Assembly (NCBI GenBank): GCA_018716365.1
Contig: DVKA01000116.1
Coordinates: 1 to 9,160 of the forward strand
DNA length: 9,160 nucleotides
Source: Candidatus Caccocola faecipullorum
Lineage (GTDB): Bacteria; Synergistota; Synergistia; Synergistales; Synergistaceae
Reading direction: 5' to 3'
The notes under the pieces are model-generated. The model did no database searches and was not told where the DNA came from. It was given only the letters and a program-made list of their open reading frames with translations. Below are positions 5,476 to 9,160 of this stretch, one piece after another. Positions within the stretch are counted from its first letter, which is position 1; each line of letters begins with the position of its first letter. A program made the translations under genes and the position numbers.

Positions 5476-6509
5476 TGCGCTTTCCCGAATCGGTCGGCCT
5501 CCTCATCGACATCGTAGCCGTACCGAGCCCGACGCGCCAGGAAGAAAACGCGGCGCGCATGCTCTGCGACCGCCTGCCGCGCTTCGGCTGGGAGACGGCG
5601 CACATCGACGGCGCTGGCTCCGTCATAGCGACGCGCGGCAACGGCGACAAGGAGCTCGTGCTCCTGAGCCACATAGACACCGTCCCCGGCGGGCCGAAAT
5701 TCACAGTCACCGAGGACCGCATCATAGGGCGCGGCTCCGTCGACGCGAAAAGCCCATGCTGCGCGCTCGCCGTCGCGGGCGGAGCGGTCGAAATCCCCGA
5801 CGACTGGCGCGTCACCTTCGTAGCCGCCGTCGGCGAAGAGATAGACTCGCGCGGCGCGCGCTTCCGCATGCCGCTCCACGAGCCCGCCGCGCTCGTCATA
5901 GGCGAGCCGACCGGCAGCCAGGGCGTCGCGCTCTCCTACCGCGGGCGCATACTCTTCTCGCTCGTCGCCGAAGACAGCGGCGCGCACCGCTCCGGCAGCC
6001 CCGGCCCGATGACCGCCGCCGTCAACGCCGCCGCCTCGCTCATCCAGATAACTAAGAACATGGGCAACGGCTACAACATCGCCGTCATGGAAATGGAAGG
6101 CCACGAGGCCGGCAAACGCTCCGCCTCGATAACGCTCGACCTTCGCACGCCGATCGGCGCGGACAAGGAAGAGCTCGAGCTCATGCTCAAGGAGACCGCC
6201 GCGGCCTTCGAGGTCGGCCTCGAGATAATCGAGTACGTTCCGCCGCACGAGGTTCACAAATCCGACCCCGTGATACGCGCCTTCCGCAACGCGATACGCG
6301 AAGTCAGCGGAGAGCCGCCGCGCGTCCTCGCCAAACAGGGCACCTGCGACTTCAACGTACTCTCGCCGTGGGGCTGCCCGATGGGAGCCTACGGCCCCGG
6401 CGACTCGCGCTACGACCACAGCTCCGACGAGCAGATAGAAATCAAGGAATTCCTGCGCGGCGTCGAGGTCATAAAAAAAGCTCTGCCGAAGATAATGGCG
6501 GCTATATAG
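5475..6509 (+). CDS. lysK: LysK, [LysW]-lysine hydrolase
   Basis: M20-family metallopeptidase-like hydrolase (344 aa), related to ArgE/DapE, that releases lysine from LysW and regenerates the carrier. The two-metal site is complete in sequence: H66 and catalytic D68 in LLSHIDTVPG, D90 in GRGSVDAKSP, general-base E121 with E122 in VGEEIDSRG, E144 in GEPTG, and H315 in RYDHSSDE. The length fits LysK. The start is set by GGGAGG (5460-5465), nine bases upstream, and overlaps the lysJ stop as TGATG. It is the last gene of the operon. No terminator with a T-run follows, so transcription may read into the next gene. In Thermus-type systems this enzyme can also act on ornithine derivatives. Whether it does here cannot be read from sequence. 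Confidence 0.93.
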   Translation: MRFPESVGLLIDIVAVPSPTRQEENAARMLCDRLPRFGWETAHIDGAGSVIATRGNGDKELVLLSHIDTVPGGPKFTVTEDRIIGRGSVDAKSPCCALAVAGGAVEIPDDWRVTFVAAVGEEIDSRGARFRMPLHEPAALVIGEPTGSQGVALSYRGRILFSLVAEDSGAHRSGSPGPMTAAVNAAASLIQITKNMGNGYNIAVMEMEGHEAGKRSASITLDLRTPIGADKEELELMLKETAAAFEVGLEIIEYVPPHEVHKSDPVIRAFRNAIREVSGEPPRVLAKQGTCDFNVLSPWGCPMGAYGPGDSRYDHSSDEQIEIKEFLRGVEVIKKALPKIMAAI

Positions 6510-6555
6510 CGGACATCCGCCGCGCCGCTGCCTCAAAAAAATCACAATTATAAGG

Positions 6556-6561
6556 TATAAT
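6556..6561 (+). promoter_or_regulatory. Possible -10 box upstream of the small exported protein gene
   Basis: A perfect TATAAT lies 40 bases before the GTG start at 6602. Bases at the expected -35 position (about 6533-6538, TCAAAA) match poorly, so this is at best a weak or activator-dependent promoter. The 92-base gap after lysK shows no Rho-independent terminator, so readthrough from the lysine operon is an alternative. Confidence 0.35.
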
Positions 6562-6601
6562 CATTACCAGATAATAAACGTGAGAAAAGGAGGCCATCGC
6601 G

Positions 6602-6952
6602 GTGACAATCAAAAAATTGGCGGCATTGGCGTTTATATTGACAGTGGCAGTCGCCGGACAGGCCGCCGCCCATCCTCCGACGAACGTCAAGCTGAGCTGG
6701 GACGGCGCGGGACAGACGCTCTCGGTCAAGGCCGACCACCGCGTCAACGACAAGACGAAGCACTACGTCATGAGCATGTCCGTATCGGGCCCGTCGGGCC
6801 AGCTCGTCTCCGAGAGATACGACTCGCAGGGGACGAACGAAGGATTCTCCGACACGGTCGAGCTCAGCGGCGTGAAGCCCGGAGACAAGCTCTCCGTCGA
6901 GCTCGTCTGCAACATAATGGGCACGGCGACCAAAGAAATAACGATAAAGTAA
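6602..6952 (+). CDS. Exported small protein resembling the neelaredoxin/superoxide reductase iron-binding domain
   Basis: 116 aa with a clear signal peptide: KK at residues 4-5, a hydrophobic core at 6-18, and probable cleavage after AAA at 21-23, giving a mature secreted or periplasmic protein starting HPP. The rest is a small predicted all-beta domain. DHRVNDKTKHYVMSMSV (45-61), then VKPGDKLSVELVCNIMG (91-107), recalls the desulfoferrodoxin/neelaredoxin fold, in which two His in a similar first motif and Cys plus His in CNxHG bind iron. Here H46, H54 and C103 are present, but the last position is M106. The reading is by eye, so superoxide-reductase activity should not be assumed; a degenerate or electron-transfer relative is possible. 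The GTG start is supported by AAGGAGG (6587-6593), eight bases upstream. Confidence 0.7.
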   Translation: MTIKKLAALAFILTVAVAGQAAAHPPTNVKLSWDGAGQTLSVKADHRVNDKTKHYVMSMSVSGPSGQLVSERYDSQGTNEGFSDTVELSGVKPGDKLSVELVCNIMGTATKEITIK

Positions 6953-6970
6953 AAGCATCCGCAAAAATAA

Positions 6971-7003
6971 AAAAGACAGGACGGCGCGCCGCTCCTGTCT
7001 TTT
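6971..7003 (+). terminator. Intrinsic terminator after the small exported protein gene
   Basis: A perfect 11-bp stem AAAAGACAGGA/TCCTGTCTTTT (6971-6981 and 6993-7003) encloses an 11-base loop that itself contains the palindrome CGGCGCGCCG (6982-6991). The T-run is short because most of it is in the stem. The A-run on the other arm would also let it work on the minus strand. It lies 18 bases after the stop codon and separates this gene from the following hydrolase. Confidence 0.75.
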
Positions 7004-7057
7004 ACGTATGCGCGCTCAGCGCCGCAAAAAAAACGACAGCCGGAGATGTTATATAAA

Positions 7058-7966
7058 ATGAAGACAGCGTTTGAAGAAATCGTAAGCGTAGAACACATAG
7101 GCAAAGACGAAAACCCGTTCGCGCTCGGCGAACTGCTCGCGAAAGCCTGCGCCGAAGAGCTGCCGCGCGCCGCGAAAGACAAAACGCGCACGCTGCTCCT
7201 ATGCGTCGACATGCAGCGCGACTTCATAGAGGGCGGCCCGCTCGGCGTCGCGGGCTCCGTAGGCGATACAGAGCGCCTCACGCGCTTCATCTACAGAAAC
7301 ATGACGAAGATAACGGAAATCGCCGCCTCGCTCGACACGCACTCGCCGCGCCAGATATTCCACCAGTGCTGGTGGCGCGGCGCGGACGGACAGATGCCCG
7401 CGCCCTTCACCGTAATCACGGCCAAAGATGTGAAAGAAGGCCGCTGGCGTCCGCTCTACGAAAAAGAGAAAAGCGAGGAATATCTCGAATACCTCGAGAC
7501 CGGCGGGCAGAAACAGCTCGTAATATGGCCATACCACTGCATCGCGGGAACGACCGGCTGCGCACTCGAAAACCAGTTCTCGAACATGATCCACTTCTTC
7601 TCCGCCGCGCGCGAGGCCGGCCTCAAAAAAATCGTCAAGGGCACGCTGCCCGCGACCGAGTTCTACGGCATAGTCAGCCCCGAATACGACCCCGGCGGCA
7701 GCTACGCGAACCGCGAGCTGCTCGACGACCTGAAACGCTGCGACAAGCTCGTAATCGCCGGCGAAGCGCGCGACTACTGCGTCGCCCAGAGCGTCCTGCA
7801 AATCTGCGAAGCGATGGAAAAAGAAAAGAAACGTCCGGAAATCTTCATCATGGAAGACTGCATGAGCTGCGTCGGCCCCGACGCCGCGTCAGTCTCCGCA
7901 ACGTACAAAGAATGGTCCGACAAATTCAGTTTCCGCATCGTCAAAAGCACGGAGGAATTTCTGTAG
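7058..7966 (+). CDS. Nicotinamidase/isochorismatase-family cysteine hydrolase
   Basis: 302 aa of the cysteine hydrolase family that includes nicotinamidase (PncA). The catalytic triad is readable: D51 in VDMQRDF, K194 in VKGTLPATEF and C241 in ARDYCVAQS. The metal-site motif is SLDTHSPRQIFH (D93, H95, H102), and WPYHCIAGTTGCAL matches the nicotinamidase WPxHCVxGTxGA segment. Nicotinamidase activity (nicotinamide to nicotinate, NAD salvage) is a reasonable guess but unproven. It is clearly longer than typical PncA proteins (about 180-215 aa), with about 45 extra N-terminal residues and a middle insertion after the metal motif. An in-frame ATG at 7046 is rejected because GGAG (7042-7045) would touch it. 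ATG 7058 is 12 bases from that site. It is flanked by terminators and so likely monocistronic, though I see no clear promoter. Confidence 0.85.
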   Translation: MKTAFEEIVSVEHIGKDENPFALGELLAKACAEELPRAAKDKTRTLLLCVDMQRDFIEGGPLGVAGSVGDTERLTRFIYRNMTKITEIAASLDTHSPRQIFHQCWWRGADGQMPAPFTVITAKDVKEGRWRPLYEKEKSEEYLEYLETGGQKQLVIWPYHCIAGTTGCALENQFSNMIHFFSAAREAGLKKIVKGTLPATEFYGIVSPEYDPGGSYANRELLDDLKRCDKLVIAGEARDYCVAQSVLQICEAMEKEKKRPEIFIMEDCMSCVGPDAASVSATYKEWSDKFSFRIVKSTEEFL

Positions 7967-7990
7967 CCTCAGCAATCGAACGGAATATCA

Positions 7991-8034
7991 AAAAATCGCC
8001 GGAGCTTCGCGTATTCGCAGCTCCGGCGATTTTT
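7991..8034. terminator. Strong bidirectional terminator between convergent genes
   Basis: A perfect 16-bp inverted repeat AAAAATCGCCGGAGCT (7991-8006) and AGCTCCGGCGATTTTT (8019-8034) around a 12-base loop, with an A-run on one side and a T-run on the other. It stands between the hydrolase gene (plus) and galE (minus), which end 24 bases before it and 8 bases after it, and would terminate transcripts from both directions. Confidence 0.93.
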
Positions 8035-8041
8035 ATTACTG

Positions 8042-9013
8042 TCAGTGTCTTTCGTGCCACCTTATCGCGGTTTCGACGATTTCGTCAATCGACGAGTGTT
8101 TCAGCTGCCAGCCGAGCGTCTGCTGTGCGGCGGTTGAGTCGGCTACGAGGACGGGCGGGTCGCCGGCGCGGCGCGGGGCGTCGTGCGCGGGGACTTTTTT
8201 GACCGAGACGCGCTCGACGGATTTTATCACTTCGAGCACGGAGTAGCCGGAGCCCGTGCCGAGGTTGAGCTTCAGGTTCTTTCCGTCGGACTTGAGCTTT
8301 TCGAGCGCCTTCAGGTGCGCGGAGGCGAGGTCCGTCACGTGGACGTAGTCGCGCACGGCTGTGCCGTCGGGCGTGTCGTAGTCGCGGCCGAAAATTTTTA
8401 TGTCGGCGCGCCGTCCGAGCGCGGCGAATATTATGAGCGGGATGAGGTGCGTTTCAGGCTCGTGCAGCTCGCCCGTCTCGCACTCCGGGTCGGCTCCCGA
8501 GGCGTTGAAGTAGCGCAGCGCTGCGAATTTTATGCCGTGGGCGGAGGAGAAGTCCTCCATCATGCGCTCGATGAAAAGCTTGCTCGCACCATAGGGATTG
8601 ATCGGGCTTTGCGGATGTTTCTCGTCTATCGGAGTGTAGAGCGGGTTCCCGTAGGTCGCGGCGGTGCTTGAGAAGATTATTTTATCGCAGCCGCCGCGCA
8701 TCATCGCGGATAGCAGCGACAGCGTCCCCGCCGTGTTGACGCGGTAGTAGTCTTCCGGATGCTCTACGGACTCGCCGACGTATGTGAGCCCCGCGAAGTG
8801 AAAGACGGCTTCGGGCCTATACTCTTCAAATATCTTCGAAAGACGTTCCGTGTCGAGCACGTCGCATTCGCAGAACGGCCCCCATTTGACAAGCTCTCTG
8901 TGCCCGCGGAACAGATTATCCACGGTCACCGGATTATACCCGGCCTTCGCCAGCTCCTTGCAGCAATGGCTGCCGACGTATCCGGCGCCGCCCGTCACTA
9001 CGCAGTTTTTCAT
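8042..9013 (-). CDS. galE: UDP-glucose 4-epimerase
   Basis: 323-aa short-chain dehydrogenase/reductase-family epimerase that interconverts UDP-glucose and UDP-galactose (possibly also the N-acetyl forms) for envelope polysaccharides or galactose use. The NAD-binding motif TGGAGYVGS is at residues 7-15. FHFAGLTYVGES (71-82) is the family's next conserved segment. The catalytic set is SSTAATYG (S116) and YGASK (Y141, K145), followed by LRYFNASGADP (about 167-177) and the C-terminal AVRDYVHVTDLA (about 219-230). The length is normal. A GAGG site seven bases upstream on the minus strand, inside the end of the preceding gene, supports the start. It is one base from the stop of that upstream gene, so the two are probably cotranscribed. 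Confidence 0.95.
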   Translation of the reverse strand: MKNCVVTGGAGYVGSHCCKELAKAGYNPVTVDNLFRGHRELVKWGPFCECDVLDTERLSKIFEEYRPEAVFHFAGLTYVGESVEHPEDYYRVNTAGTLSLLSAMMRGGCDKIIFSSTAATYGNPLYTPIDEKHPQSPINPYGASKLFIERMMEDFSSAHGIKFAALRYFNASGADPECETGELHEPETHLIPLIIFAALGRRADIKIFGRDYDTPDGTAVRDYVHVTDLASAHLKALEKLKSDGKNLKLNLGTGSGYSVLEVIKSVERVSVKKVPAHDAPRRAGDPPVLVADSTAAQQTLGWQLKHSSIDEIVETAIRWHERH

Positions 9014-9014
9014 T

Positions 9015-9160
9015 TTACAGCCTCTTTCCCAGTTCGTAAGCTTCTTCCATATATTTCTGACCGCCGGTCGCGACGGCGTCTTTCGGATACATGCCGAGCG
9101 CGTATATCTCGCCGACTATATCCCATTTCGTATAGCCGCAGGCGAGGCGGAAGGATTCTC
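9015..9160 (-). CDS. C-terminal fragment of an unrecognised protein (partial)
   Basis: On the minus strand the frame entering from the right edge reads 47 codons and ends with TAA at 9017-9015, one base before the galE start. The visible tail ends with GGQKYMEEAYELGKRL and includes a segment YALGMYPKDAVATGGQ. It is soluble-looking, with a charged helical end. The uninterrupted frame, codon use like its neighbours and the one-base spacing to galE make it a real gene end, probably in the same operon. I do not recognise the family from this fragment. A sugar or envelope role is only suggested by the neighbour. Confidence 0.7.
   Translation of the reverse strand, partial: ESFRLACGYTKWDIVGEIYALGMYPKDAVATGGQKYMEEAYELGKRL

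Noticed and set aside
6505..6535. Hairpins after lysK (GCGG/CCGC, AGCGG/CCGCT) as terminator
   Set aside because: No T-run follows; an A-run does. Not a convincing Rho-independent terminator on the plus strand.
5112..6545. 477-codon open frame on the minus strand opposite lysJ/lysK
   Set aside because: Antisense shadow caused by GC-biased codon use in lysJ and lysK; no family motifs.
1..9160. CRISPR arrays, tRNA or rRNA genes, insertion sequences, phage or defence genes
   Set aside because: No regularly spaced repeats, transposase-like frames, terminal inverted repeats or tRNA-like clover patterns were seen on either strand.

Overview
The window is a stretch of a GC-rich bacterial chromosome with tightly packed genes, strong AGGAGG-type ribosome binding sites, ATGA/TGATG/TAATG overlaps and abundant ATA isoleucine codons. 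The central block is a complete LysW amino-carrier-protein lysine operon, known from Thermus/Deinococcus and many archaea. The style of the sequence, and the mix with an anaerobe-type serine dehydratase and a superoxide-reductase-like protein, would fit an anaerobe such as a member of the Synergistota. That assignment is inference: no rRNA or marker gene is present.

Left (1-688, minus strand): sdaAB, the beta subunit of L-serine dehydratase, with the first codons of the probable alpha subunit sdaAA overlapping its stop and running off the window. From 689 to 1259 lies a divergent intergenic region. Its first ~350 bases are GC-rich and hold no convincing gene. At about 1040 it changes abruptly to AT-rich sequence with a good sigma-70 promoter and a ~180-base leader.

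Centre (1260-6509, plus strand): lysW-lysX-lysY-lysZ-lysJ-lysK. LysW carries the growing side chain on its C-terminal Glu. LysX ligates 2-aminoadipate to it, LysZ phosphorylates, LysY reduces, LysJ transaminates and LysK releases lysine. The genes upstream in the pathway (homocitrate to 2-aminoadipate) are not in the window. The only break in this compact operon is a 200-base gap between lysX and lysY. It holds a 33-codon Lys/Arg-rich small ORF followed by a well-formed intrinsic terminator, which resembles a ribosome-mediated attenuator. The 5' leader before lysW also contains a nine-codon ORF with four lysine codons, lying inside one arm of a 12-bp long-range inverted repeat. These two leader-like elements are the most interesting parts of the window.

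Right (6510-9160): a small exported protein resembling the iron-binding domain of neelaredoxin/superoxide reductase but with Met where the last His ligand is expected; a hairpin terminator; an unusually long nicotinamidase/isochorismatase-family hydrolase; a strong bidirectional terminator; and, convergent on the minus strand, galE (UDP-glucose 4-epimerase) preceded by the C-terminus of an unrecognised gene.
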